A stretch of DNA of 64,000 nt from Pseudoflavonifractor capillosus (GTDB lineage: Bacteria; Bacillota; Clostridia; Oscillospirales; Oscillospiraceae): positions 1-64,000 of the forward strand of contig NZ_JACJJE010000013.1 in assembly GCF_016899775.1 (NCBI RefSeq). The letters run 5' to 3'. This document shows positions 15,268 to 22,149 of this stretch, piece after piece. The notes below the pieces were generated by a model. That model saw only the letters and a list, made by a program, of their open reading frames with translations. It ran no database searches and was not told the origin of the DNA. Position 1 is the stretch's first letter. Each line of letters opens with the position of its first letter. Both the position numbers and the translations under genes were made by a program.

Positions 15268-16430
15268 AACGCCCCGTTGCACTGCTGGTGCTTCTTACTT
15301 TGCTCTGCTCCCTAACAGCCTGCGGCGGAAATCCCACAACACAGAGCATCTCTGATGTGCCGGAGAGCAGTCAAAATGCGGAGGAGATAACGGATACTCC
15401 TCTGGATACCGATCCGTCGGCGTCCCAATCTCCTGGGGAAACTGGAAACAGCAATATTTTGATTGCTTATTTCACCTGGGCGGACAACACCGTGGTGGAA
15501 GACCCAAGCAGAGTGGATGTGGACGCCACTACCTCCGCCAGTGTACTGGCTCCCGGCAACGCGGCCAAGCTGGCATCCTGGATCCAGCAGGAGGTGGGCG
15601 GCGACCTCCACTCCATCGTGGTGGAGGAGCCTTACTCCAGCGACTACGACGAGTGTCTGGACCGTGCCGCCGACGAAAAAGCGGAAAACGCACGGCCGGC
15701 CCTGGCCTCCCATGTGGACAACATGGAGGACTACGACATCGTGTTCCTGGGCTTCCCCAACTGGTGGTACACCCTGCCCATGCCGGTGCTGACCTTTGTG
15801 GAGGAATACGACTGGAGCGGAAAGACGGTGGTGCCCTTTGTTACCCACGGGACCGGCGGACTGTCCAGTACCATCCGGGATCTGACCGCCGCTCTGCCGG
15901 AGGATGTGACCATCCTGGAGCCCATCGGCGTTTACCGCCCGGAGGTGGATGCTTCCCAGTCCGCAGTACAGGAGTGGATCGCGGGACTGGATTTGGAACT
16001 GCCCCAGGGCGGAAACGGCCAAACGCAAAAGGAGGAAACAAATACCATGGAGAGTACCCGAAGAATTCGGTTTTCACTGGATGATGGCTCTGAGATCATC
16101 GTTCAGCTGAACGACAACCCGGCGGCGGAAGCCCTGTACGAAATGCTGCCGATAGAGCTGTCCTTTGAAGATTTTAACAGTACCGAAAAAATAGCCTATC
16201 TGACGGAAGAAATTCCTAGCGACGGTTCTCCGGACCAGTGCGACCCGGATGTGGGCAGCCTATGCTACTACATTCCCTGGGGCAATCTCTGCTTTTTCTA
16301 CCGGGATTTTCGCCCGTCCAGCTCCTTGATCCCCCTGGGACAGGTGGAGTCCGGAGCGGGACTTCTGGAGGGACTGGACCGTACTGTGGCTGTTATGGTC
16401 GAGGCGGCAGCGGGCGGCTGGAACCGGTGA
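15264..16430 (+). CDS. Lipoprotein with flavodoxin and cyclophilin-like domains
   Basis: 388 residues. A lipobox (CSLTAC, lipidated Cys20) anchors it outside the membrane. A flavodoxin-like domain spans about 66-250: ILIAYFTWADNT, DNMEDYDIVFLGFPNWWYTLPMPVLTFVEEYDWSGKTVVPFVTHG. From residue 263 there is a cyclophilin-like beta-barrel (RRIRFSLDDGSEIIVQLNDNPAAEALYEMLP...LCYYIPWGNLCFFYRDF) of the kind often found beside flavodoxins in Clostridia. The FMN phosphate loop lacks the SxTGNT pattern of the SLH protein. It overlaps the DUF4405 gene by 4 bp. Confidence 0.88.
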   Translation: MKRPVALLVLLTLLCSLTACGGNPTTQSISDVPESSQNAEEITDTPLDTDPSASQSPGETGNSNILIAYFTWADNTVVEDPSRVDVDATTSASVLAPGNAAKLASWIQQEVGGDLHSIVVEEPYSSDYDECLDRAADEKAENARPALASHVDNMEDYDIVFLGFPNWWYTLPMPVLTFVEEYDWSGKTVVPFVTHGTGGLSSTIRDLTAALPEDVTILEPIGVYRPEVDASQSAVQEWIAGLDLELPQGGNGQTQKEETNTMESTRRIRFSLDDGSEIIVQLNDNPAAEALYEMLPIELSFEDFNSTEKIAYLTEEIPSDGSPDQCDPDVGSLCYYIPWGNLCFFYRDFRPSSSLIPLGQVESGAGLLEGLDRTVAVMVEAAAGGWNR

Positions 16431-16506
16431 TAAATCTGTCCGGATTTATAGATGCAGCGCGGTTGAAGCGCTCAAAAACAAGATGCATAGATCTATGTTC
16501 AAAAAT

Positions 16507-16560
16507 GCTCCCCTGCCCATGCCGTCACCTTTTACCGACAGGGCGGGGGAGCGTTTTTTT
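16507..16560 (+). terminator. Terminator of the redox cluster
   Basis: GCTCCCCTGCCC (16507-16518) pairs with GGGCGGGGGAGC (16541-16552), followed by seven T after a G. Confidence 0.85.
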
Positions 16561-16638
16561 GTATCGGCTGGTAGGGATTGTTCTCTGGAAGATAGGGAAA
16601 CACCCATGAGTCCTGACCGGATACACCGCTCCCGGGTA

Positions 16639-16693
16639 TTAAGAAAGTTTTAAGAGAAAGTTTAAAAGATTCCCCCATTTGCCGTGATATAAT
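16639..16693 (+). promoter_or_regulatory. Promoter with OmpR-type direct repeats
   Basis: TTAAGA at 16639-16644 and 16650-16655 and TTAAAA at 16662-16667 are spaced 11-12 bp apart and lie just upstream of a perfect TATAAT (16688-16693). There is no good -35 box. This is the layout of promoters activated by OmpR/PhoB-family regulators. Confidence 0.5.
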
Positions 16694-16732
16694 CTCAGAA
16701 TCCAATTGAGATACGGCAGGGGAGGGCAGAAA

Positions 16733-17371
16733 ATGAAACGCATTCTCACAAAAGGGATCACCTATCTGGAACCAGTGCCGGGCAGCAACCAATGGTACTG
16801 GGGCATGGACTGCACAGGAGGAGACCTGTATGAGGCGGGAGAACTCTACCGGGACGGACACCCTGCTAAGTGCAGCCGGGGTATCCTGGTTCGTTATCCC
16901 AATGGAACCGTATATGAGCCCGTCCGCACGAAGCCCGGTCAGTATCTTGGAAAGCCGGTGTACTGTGATGGCCATGTGGTTTTACTGATGGTGGACTTTT
17001 CCAAAGAGGAGATCCATATTCTGACTTTCGATGAGACAGCAGGAGCGGCCAGCACGCTGGCGGTGCTGCCCCTTTCCTTGGCGGAGGACTGCTACAATCT
17101 GATGCTGAAGGCCTCGCCCTTACTCTTGACCAGAGCGCCCCAGGGCAACCGGTTTTATGTCCTCTGGCCGGAGCGCCGGGAGTTTGAGTTGGAGGCCCGT
17201 GAGAGTTTTGTTCTTCTGGAGGGAGGCAGGATGTATACGGAGAAATGGTACGAGGACCCGGACTATCGGGAGGAGGTTCTTGTACGGGATTTTAAGACAG
17301 GCAGAGTTCTGGAGCGGATGCTAGGGAGCGTCTGGCCCATGCCAGACGGCCAGAACTGGCTTTTGGTGTGA
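16733..17371 (+). CDS. Hypothetical protein
   Basis: 212 residues, no recognised domain, no signal peptide or membrane segment. It is mostly beta-rich, with aromatic-charged strands (GSNQWYWGMDCTGGDLYEAGE, RFYVLWPERREFELEARE). ATG 16733 follows GGGGAGGG. It has its own promoter with a TATAAT box and possible response-regulator repeats, and it starts a series of unknown small genes up to tRNA-Pro. Confidence 0.75.
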   Translation: MKRILTKGITYLEPVPGSNQWYWGMDCTGGDLYEAGELYRDGHPAKCSRGILVRYPNGTVYEPVRTKPGQYLGKPVYCDGHVVLLMVDFSKEEIHILTFDETAGAASTLAVLPLSLAEDCYNLMLKASPLLLTRAPQGNRFYVLWPERREFELEARESFVLLEGGRMYTEKWYEDPDYREEVLVRDFKTGRVLERMLGSVWPMPDGQNWLLV

Positions 17372-17380
17372 GGAGGTACC

Positions 17381-17500
17381 TATTACAGGAATCTTGGGCC
17401 TGAGAGCATCCGTGACTGTGCCTACTGCCGGAACTACTGCGTCAAGGTCAAGGTGGCCTATCCTGTGGCGGCGCTCCATTTTGCCGCTCCAAAAAATTAC
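17381..17500 (+). pseudogene. Fragment of a cysteine-containing small protein
   Basis: A frame starting YYRNLGPESIRDCAYCRNYC and continuing VKVKVAYPVAALHF resembles the N-terminus of short conserved Firmicute proteins with a CAYCRNYC motif. A ribosome binding site (GAGGAGG) lies at the right distance, but there is no start codon in frame (TAT at 17381), and the expected C-terminal part is missing. It is probably decayed. Confidence 0.5.
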
Positions 17501-17526
17501 AAAAAGGAAAGGGAGGATGAAACGGT

Positions 17527-17925
17527 ATGTTGTATAGCTTGTCTCTGTTCAATGAGCGGCAGGAAGCTTTTTTTATCGGCCTGTTTAAATCACACAAAAA
17601 GGCACGGCAGGAGGCTGAACACTACTTATCTTCTATCCCTGGGTTCCGGGACTATCCCTGTACCTATGAGATCACAGAAAAGACAGTGATCGGTAAAATC
17701 GGTCCGTGCGGGAAGGTCCATATGATCTGGGGCTGGGATGAGGACGAAGGCGGGAACGAGGCAGACATCTGGAGCAGCGACTGCTACGCGGACTGGGCAG
17801 ATGCTCAGAGAGCACTTGCAGTTGCCAGACGGCAACTGAATAGACAGGAGTGGAGTCTGGATACCTACCGGGTCGGCCAGTGTGACTGGACAGAGGGCTT
17901 TGTTCGGATCTTCACCCCAGAATAG
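17527..17925 (+). CDS. Hypothetical protein, DUF7336-like pattern
   Basis: 132 residues, soluble. The layout, with a strand MLYSLSLFNE, then IGLFKSHKKARQEAEHYLSSIPGFRDYP, then a C-terminal WTEGFVRIF, resembles small proteins of the DUF7336 type in which a short strand, a shared helix and a W-x-EGF end recur. The middle (GWDEDEGGNEADIWSSDC) looks like an insertion. Function is unknown. GGGAGG lies about 12 bp upstream of the ATG. Confidence 0.65.
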   Translation: MLYSLSLFNERQEAFFIGLFKSHKKARQEAEHYLSSIPGFRDYPCTYEITEKTVIGKIGPCGKVHMIWGWDEDEGGNEADIWSSDCYADWADAQRALAVARRQLNRQEWSLDTYRVGQCDWTEGFVRIFTPE

Positions 17926-18290
17926 AAACGTTTCGTATCAAGAGCAGAGAAAGTATCAGAGTTTTGCGGCAGTTGGTAAAAGCCCAGAAGCGATTTTGTC
18001 TGTAATGCTTGAAGACTAGAGGTCACCCGCCATGAGCGAGATTTTGCTGAAAGGAATGCCGTTTGACGCATACCTCGAAACGTATAAAATATATGAGGAA
18101 ACCATGTAATCCGGGATCGTAAATTTGCTGCATTCAGTCAAAATTATATGTTTGAACCACTGCAGCGCTGCATCTCGGTCAGTATAGATATCTTGCGGTG
18201 AGGGCGATTATGTGGCAATTTGCACCGCATTTTTTGACTTTATCGGCAACTGCTTTGACGACCAACTGACGGCCTGATGGAGATAGAATT
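17926..18290 (+). other. Gene debris or noncoding stretch
   Basis: No convincing gene fills this stretch. It is lower in GC than the flanks, and short stretches of codons without intact frames suggest decayed genes. The only complete short frame is 18032-18109. Confidence 0.4.
18032..18109 (+). CDS. Possible 25-residue ORF
   Basis: ATG to TAA encodes MSEILLKGMPFDAYLETYKI plus five more residues. AGAGGT lies about 10 bp upstream. It may be the 5' remnant of a larger gene. Confidence 0.25.
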   Translation: MSEILLKGMPFDAYLETYKIYEETM

Positions 18291-18473
18291 ATGAAGATAG
18301 AATTGAATGAACAACAGGCAATCGCCCTCTACCGAATTCTTTGCCGCTGGGAGGCCACCGGGAAATTAACTGTCAGCGTCGGGGAAGAAACACGCCTGCT
18401 GTGGGATTTGCAGTGTGTGTTGGAGAAAGAACTGGAACCGGTGGATGAGGCCATCACAAAGAGGCTCGTCTAG
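18291..18473 (+). CDS. Hypothetical 60-residue protein
   Basis: Begins MKIELNEQQAIALYRILCRW, predicted as one or two amphipathic helices with a charged C-terminus. No family recognised. A GGAGATAG site lies 5 bp upstream. It sits 18 bp before the next unknown gene and is probably co-transcribed with it. Confidence 0.6.
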   Translation: MKIELNEQQAIALYRILCRWEATGKLTVSVGEETRLLWDLQCVLEKELEPVDEAITKRLV

Positions 18474-18491
18474 GGGGCATCTAAATAAGCA

Positions 18492-18956
18492 ATGAAAACA
18501 AAAAGTAATGACATAATGCTTCCAAAAGGAATCACTGGATTTTGGAGCGTGAAAACAGGCGCGCCTCCGTTCCTGGATGAGAGAGAGTTCCGTCGGATGT
18601 GTCATACACTGGCCCGGAAAAGCGACGGAGCTGTGACAGAAATAGATACGAACACAGCTGCGAGAAACTTCTATCTTGCCGGACTCAGCAGATTTGGCCA
18701 GTCCGTCTTCCTTTTGCAGAACATCCATTATTCCTATGCGGCCTTTGCTCAGCGGGATACTTCCGGCAGATTTGTTCTGACCCAGCGGCCGGAATGGCTC
18801 CAGCTGCCGGAAATTCCGGTGCGGTTTCTGAGCATTGCCGAGCTGAATCAGGACTGGCGTGGTCTGTGCGGTGAACTGGGTTCGGAAGAACTGGAACAGA
18901 TCCGCTATTGGAACCCGCAGACGGTCGGTGAGATCATATTTAACACTTGGGACTGA
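18492..18956 (+). CDS. Hypothetical protein
   Basis: 154 residues, soluble, no recognised family. It contains LPKGITGFWSVKTGAPPFLDE near the start and ends GSEELEQIRYWNPQTVGEIIFNTWD, a helix and strand rich in aromatic residues. A similar KGIT phrase opens the protein at 16733 (LTKGITYLEP), which may point to a shared N-terminal strand. No clear ribosome binding site is seen. Confidence 0.65.
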   Translation: MKTKSNDIMLPKGITGFWSVKTGAPPFLDEREFRRMCHTLARKSDGAVTEIDTNTAARNFYLAGLSRFGQSVFLLQNIHYSYAAFAQRDTSGRFVLTQRPEWLQLPEIPVRFLSIAELNQDWRGLCGELGSEELEQIRYWNPQTVGEIIFNTWD

Positions 18957-19074
18957 AATTGAATCAAAACAAAATGCCGTTACTTTCCCGACGTTCAACG
19001 GAGGAAAAGTCCTCGCTGCGCTTGCTGAACGCCTTGCCAAGCAAGGCCTTCAGGGCATTTGATCCCACTCGAGG

Positions 19075-19150
19075 CGGGCTGCCGCCCCCTTGAGCTCCCC
19101 CGCCAATACTCAGGCGGATTCATCTAAACAGAGGTTTTTCGACAAGCTGA
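19075..19150 (-). repeat. GTCGAAAA/GGGGGAGCTC repeat, copy 1
   Basis: On the minus strand this reads AGCTTGTCGAAAA, then AATCCGCCTGAG, then GGCGGGGGAGCTCAAGGGGG. The same blocks in the same order occur on the plus strand at 27227-27300. The flanking gap 18957-19297 otherwise holds a GAGCCCCG/CGGGGC-type hairpin near 19151-19176 and no gene. Confidence 0.65.
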
Positions 19151-19262
19151 CTGAGCCCCGAGTATTGCTCGGGGCGGCAGTGTCATGAAGTAAAAATAAT
19201 GGAACTGAACCTTGACGGAATTGGAGCTCATTTTCAATGATATTTTTACACCAAAAGAAAAG

Positions 19263-19297
19263 AAAAAGTGCTGTTTTCATCAGAAAACAGCACTTTT
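19263..19297 (-). terminator. Terminator of tRNA-Pro
   Basis: AAAAGTGCTGTTTTC pairs with GAAAACAGCACTTTT around ATCA, directly after the CCA end on the minus strand and followed by a T-rich stretch. Confidence 0.85.
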
Positions 19298-19374
19298 TGG
19301 TCGGAGTGCCGGGATTCGAACCCGGGGCCTCTTGGACCCGAACCAAGCGCGATACCAAGCTTCGCCACACCCCG
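19298..19374 (-). tRNA. tRNA-Pro (CGG)
   Basis: 77 nt with encoded CCA. The acceptor stem CGGGGTG/CACTCCG has one G-U pair. The D-loop is GGCGAAGCTTGGTATCGC. The anticodon arm is CTTGG-TTCGGGT-CCAAG with anticodon CGG, and the T-arm is CCGGG-TTCGAAT-CCCGG. A consensus promoter and a terminator flank it, so it is a single-gene unit. Unknown and decayed genes lie on its 3' side, which is a common integration side, but no attachment repeat was found. Confidence 0.97.
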
Positions 19375-19391
19375 ATTGTGACAGCTATCTA

Positions 19392-19420
19392 ATTATAGTG
19401 ATTTTCCCTTCTCCTGTCAA
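19392..19420 (-). promoter_or_regulatory. tRNA-Pro promoter
   Basis: On the minus strand perfect TTGACA (19415-19420) and TATAAT (19392-19397) are spaced by 17 bp, 18 bp upstream of the tRNA. Confidence 0.9.
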
Positions 19421-19488
19421 GAGGAATATCCCAAACTTGTCTGGAATATCCTTACCCTATCTGAAGCGTTGCACGGGAGGGGATGCAG

Positions 19489-20481
19489 ATGTACAAAACG
19501 GTCCAGCGGTCCAGCCGGAGGGCATACGGCCACAACGTCCGGGAAGGGAGCCGGCGGCAGAGGACTTTGGCCCGGGAACGGGTGCGTCTGACGCAGCTGG
19601 CGGTGTGTGCCGCCCTGTTCGCGGTGGTCTTTATCGGCAAGGGTGTCTTTCCCCAGCGCCTGACCCAGCTTCAGGGGGATCTGCAGGCCCTTCTGTCCTC
19701 GGATACCGATTTCCGGGCGGCTCTGGCGGACCTGGGGGAGAACCTGGCCGGAAAGGGGCCGATTTTAGGGGAGCTGGGGGACTTCTGCGTCCAGGTGTTC
19801 GGCCCTTCCCAGGAGGAGGAACTTCTGGACCCGTCGGTACAGGTTCAGGCGGCCCAGGACTTTTTGAACCAGCAGGCAGGGACGGCGGAGCAGGCGGCCT
19901 ACTACCTGCACCTGGACCAGGTGCCCGAGGAGTGGTTTCAGACGGAGGTCCAGGCAGAGGAACCGATTCCTGAGCCGGCGGCGGAGGAGACTGTTCCAGC
20001 GGTAGGCACCGTGGTGTGGCAGGCGGATTACAGCGGCGAGCCCCTGCCGGAGAACTACACCATGGACTGTATCTCCCTGGGAAATCTGCAGACGGTGACC
20101 CCGGTGCTGGGCCATCTGCGCTCGGAGTACGGCTATCGGGACCACCCGGTGGACGGGGAATACAAGTTCCACAACGGGGTGGACATCGGCGGCCAGATTG
20201 GAGACCCCATCGGGGCCTTCGCGGCGGGCACCGTGGACTACATCGGGGAGAACGACGACCACGGACTCTACCTTCAGATTGACCACGGCAACGGCATCAA
20301 ATCATTTTATGCCCACTGCAGCAAACTGTGTGTCTCCCAGGGGCAGGTGGTGGCGGCAGGGGAGAAGGTGGCTGAAGTGGGTTCTACCGGGGTGTCCACC
20401 GGCCCCCACCTGCATCTGGAGCTGAAATGGAACGGACTGCATCTCAATCCCGCCTACTACGTGGAATTTTTGACCGGCTGA
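19489..20481 (+). CDS. SpoIVFA-like membrane-anchored M23 protein
   Basis: 330 residues. A basic cytoplasmic N-terminus (to about 33), one membrane segment (34-52), a long linker, and an M23/LytM domain from about 200: HNGVDIGGQIGDP and HLHLELKWNG carry the motif positions, with HxxxD and HxH present. Followed at once by an M50 protease, it matches the spoIVFA-spoIVFB pair in which the M23-like protein holds and regulates the intramembrane protease in the outer forespore membrane. ATG 19489 is favoured over 19483 because the GGGAGGGG site ends at 19482. Confidence 0.75.
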   Translation: MYKTVQRSSRRAYGHNVREGSRRQRTLARERVRLTQLAVCAALFAVVFIGKGVFPQRLTQLQGDLQALLSSDTDFRAALADLGENLAGKGPILGELGDFCVQVFGPSQEEELLDPSVQVQAAQDFLNQQAGTAEQAAYYLHLDQVPEEWFQTEVQAEEPIPEPAAEETVPAVGTVVWQADYSGEPLPENYTMDCISLGNLQTVTPVLGHLRSEYGYRDHPVDGEYKFHNGVDIGGQIGDPIGAFAAGTVDYIGENDDHGLYLQIDHGNGIKSFYAHCSKLCVSQGQVVAAGEKVAEVGSTGVSTGPHLHLELKWNGLHLNPAYYVEFLTG

Positions 20482-21098
20482 GGCCGGGAAGGGTGGAGGT
20501 CACCGGGGGCTTTCTTCTGCTGGCCGCCTGGCTCAACTACCTGGACCGCCAGGGGATCGTCCCTCTGGCGCTGCTCTCCTGCACCCTCCATGAGCTGGGC
20601 CACCTGCTGGTCCTCCTCCTGCTGGGAGTACGGGTGCGAAGGCTGTCCATCACCGCCGTGGGGGCGGAGATGGAGATCGACCGCTCCCTGTCCTACGGCG
20701 GGGAGGTCCTGGCCGCCCTGGCAGGCCCCCTGGTCAATCTGGCCCTAGCTCTGACGTTCTGCCGGTTCTCCCGGGGCTGGGTGTTTGCCGGGCTGAATCT
20801 GGCGCTGTGCTGCTTCAACCTGCTGCCGGTGGGGCGGCTGGACGGTGGGCGGGTGCTCCGGTGCGTTCTGGCCTGGCTGCTGGGGCCGGAGGCGGCCTGG
20901 CGGGCGGGCTGGTGGCTGGACCGGCTACTGACGGGGGCGCTGGCCGCCCTGGGGCTGGTCCTGGTGGGGGCGGGGGCAGGGCCCACGCTGCTCCTCACCG
21001 CGGCGTGGCTGTGCTTCAATCTGCTCCGGGAGGCGGGCTTTGAGGAGAAAAGGAAACCCCTCCGCCGAAGAAAACGGCGGAGGGGCGAAGCTGCATAG
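20427..21098 (+). CDS. spoIVFB: SpoIVFB-like M50 intramembrane metalloprotease
   Basis: 223 residues, about five membrane segments. LLSCTLHELGHLLVL has the HExxH zinc motif and NLLPVGRLDGGRVL the third ligand (NxxPxxxLDGG). In Bacillus SpoIVFB cleaves pro-sigma K in the mother cell. It overlaps the M23 gene by 55 bp if ATG 20427 (GGAG 5 bp upstream) is used; GTG 20493 is an alternative. The last residues (PLRRRKRRRG) are encoded by a GC-rich hairpin that also looks like the operon terminator. Confidence 0.85.
   Translation: MERTASQSRLLRGIFDRLRPGRVEVTGGFLLLAAWLNYLDRQGIVPLALLSCTLHELGHLLVLLLLGVRVRRLSITAVGAEMEIDRSLSYGGEVLAALAGPLVNLALALTFCRFSRGWVFAGLNLALCCFNLLPVGRLDGGRVLRCVLAWLLGPEAAWRAGWWLDRLLTGALAALGLVLVGAGAGPTLLLTAAWLCFNLLREAGFEEKRKPLRRRKRRRGEAA
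21057..21085 (+). terminator. Hairpin overlapping the end of spoIVFB
   Basis: CCCCTCCGCCG pairs with CGGCGGAGGGG around AAGAAAA, inside the last codons of spoIVFB. It lies between convergent genes and may act in both directions; no U-tract follows. Confidence 0.5.
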
Positions 21099-21106
21099 GG
21101 GGAGGG

Positions 21107-21586
21107 TCAGGCCTCCTCCTGCCAGCCCTTGCACACGTCGATCCAGCCCAGGCTGTGGGAATACTCCTCCAGCTCGCCGCAGGTGAGCTCAATGGCGGAG
21201 TTGGAGCTGCCGGCGGCGGGGAAAACGGTGTCAAAGCGCTTGAGAGACACGTCCAGGTAGGTCTTGACCCCCTCGGGGTTGGCGAAGGGGCACACGCCGC
21301 CCACGGCGTGGCCGGTCATCTCCTGGGCCTGCTCCGGGGTGAGCATCTTGGCCTTGGTGTGGAACATAGCCTTGTACTTGGGGTTGTCGATCTTGGCGTC
21401 CCCGGCGGCCACGATGAGGACGCAGCCGTCGTCCACCAGGAAGGACAGGGTCTTGGCAATGCGGGCGGGGATGACGCCCACTGCCTGGGCGGCCAGCTCC
21501 ACGGTGGCGCTGGAGACGGGGAACTCCAGAATGTCCCCCTCACGACCCAGCTCTTGGAAGTAGGCGCGGACACGCTCAATGGACAT
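21107..21586 (-). CDS. YbaK/EbsC-family aminoacyl-tRNA deacylase
   Basis: 159 residues of the YbaK/ProX fold: VELAAQAVGVIPARIAKTLSFLV has the conserved catalytic-type Lys (AKTLSF), VLIVAAGDAKIDNPKYK the strand and loop, and MTGHAVGGVCPFANP the GxxGGVxPF motif. Members hydrolyse mischarged tRNA, often Cys- or Ala-tRNA-Pro. The start is 3 bp after the stop of the thioesterase-like gene, so both form one unit. Confidence 0.9.
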   Translation of the reverse strand: MSIERVRAYFQELGREGDILEFPVSSATVELAAQAVGVIPARIAKTLSFLVDDGCVLIVAAGDAKIDNPKYKAMFHTKAKMLTPEQAQEMTGHAVGGVCPFANPEGVKTYLDVSLKRFDTVFPAAGSSNSAIELTCGELEEYSHSLGWIDVCKGWQEEA

Positions 21587-21589
21587 GGC

Positions 21590-21982
21590 TCAGCCCTCCA
21601 GCTTCCGTCCGGCTTTGGCCAGGAAGCGGTCGTTGGTGATGATGAAGCGCTCGTGCACGCCCTGACCGATGAGGCCCTTCTCGTCGTAGGCGGCCACCTT
21701 CAGGACGATGCGCTTTCCGTCCACCTGGGTGACCTCGCTCTCGGCCCACACCTTGATCCCCAGGGGGGAGGCGGAGTCGTGGGTGATCTCCAGCTTGGTG
21801 CCCACGGTGCTCTCCCCCTCGCTGAGATAGGGGGCCAGGGAGGTCCAGGCGGCCTTCTCCATGAGGGCGGTCATGGCGGGGGTGGCAAAGACGGGCAGGG
21901 TACCGGAGCCCACCGCCTGGGCGGTGTTTTCCTCCCGGACCATGTCTTCGGCCCGGCCCTTGATTCCAATTTCAATGGACAT
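21590..21982 (-). CDS. FlK-type hot-dog thioesterase
   Basis: 130 residues. VGSGTLPVFATPAMTALMEKAAW, then LSEGESTVGTKLEITHDSASPLG, then ERFIITNDRFLAKA match the FlK/YbgC-like hot-dog group (fluoroacetyl-CoA thioesterase family), with the Thr, Glu and His positions of that group. The likely role is hydrolysis of a small acyl-CoA; the natural substrate is unknown. ATG 21982 has an AAGGAG site; the longer frame lacks one. Confidence 0.82.
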   Translation of the reverse strand: MSIEIGIKGRAEDMVREENTAQAVGSGTLPVFATPAMTALMEKAAWTSLAPYLSEGESTVGTKLEITHDSASPLGIKVWAESEVTQVDGKRIVLKVAAYDEKGLIGQGVHERFIITNDRFLAKAGRKLEG

Positions 21983-22093
21983 GGGTGATTTCTCCTTTGT
22001 ATCCAGTGTTCCGGCCCCTGGGGGCGCTGAAGCGCCATTGCACCCAGGGGCCTGGCTTGCATACTGCATTTTACCCCAAGTTTCGGGAAAAAT

Positions 22094-22119
22094 CTAGGCC
22101 CTGTTTGAAAATTGGGAAA
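22094..22119 (-). repeat. 26-bp intergenic motif, copy 1
   Basis: On the minus strand TTTCCCAATTTTCAAACA then GGGCCTAG. Nearly the same sequence is at 47115-47139 on the plus strand. Confidence 0.6.
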
Positions 22120-22149
22120 CGGCCCGCCCTTTGGGGTTGCCTGCCGGCC

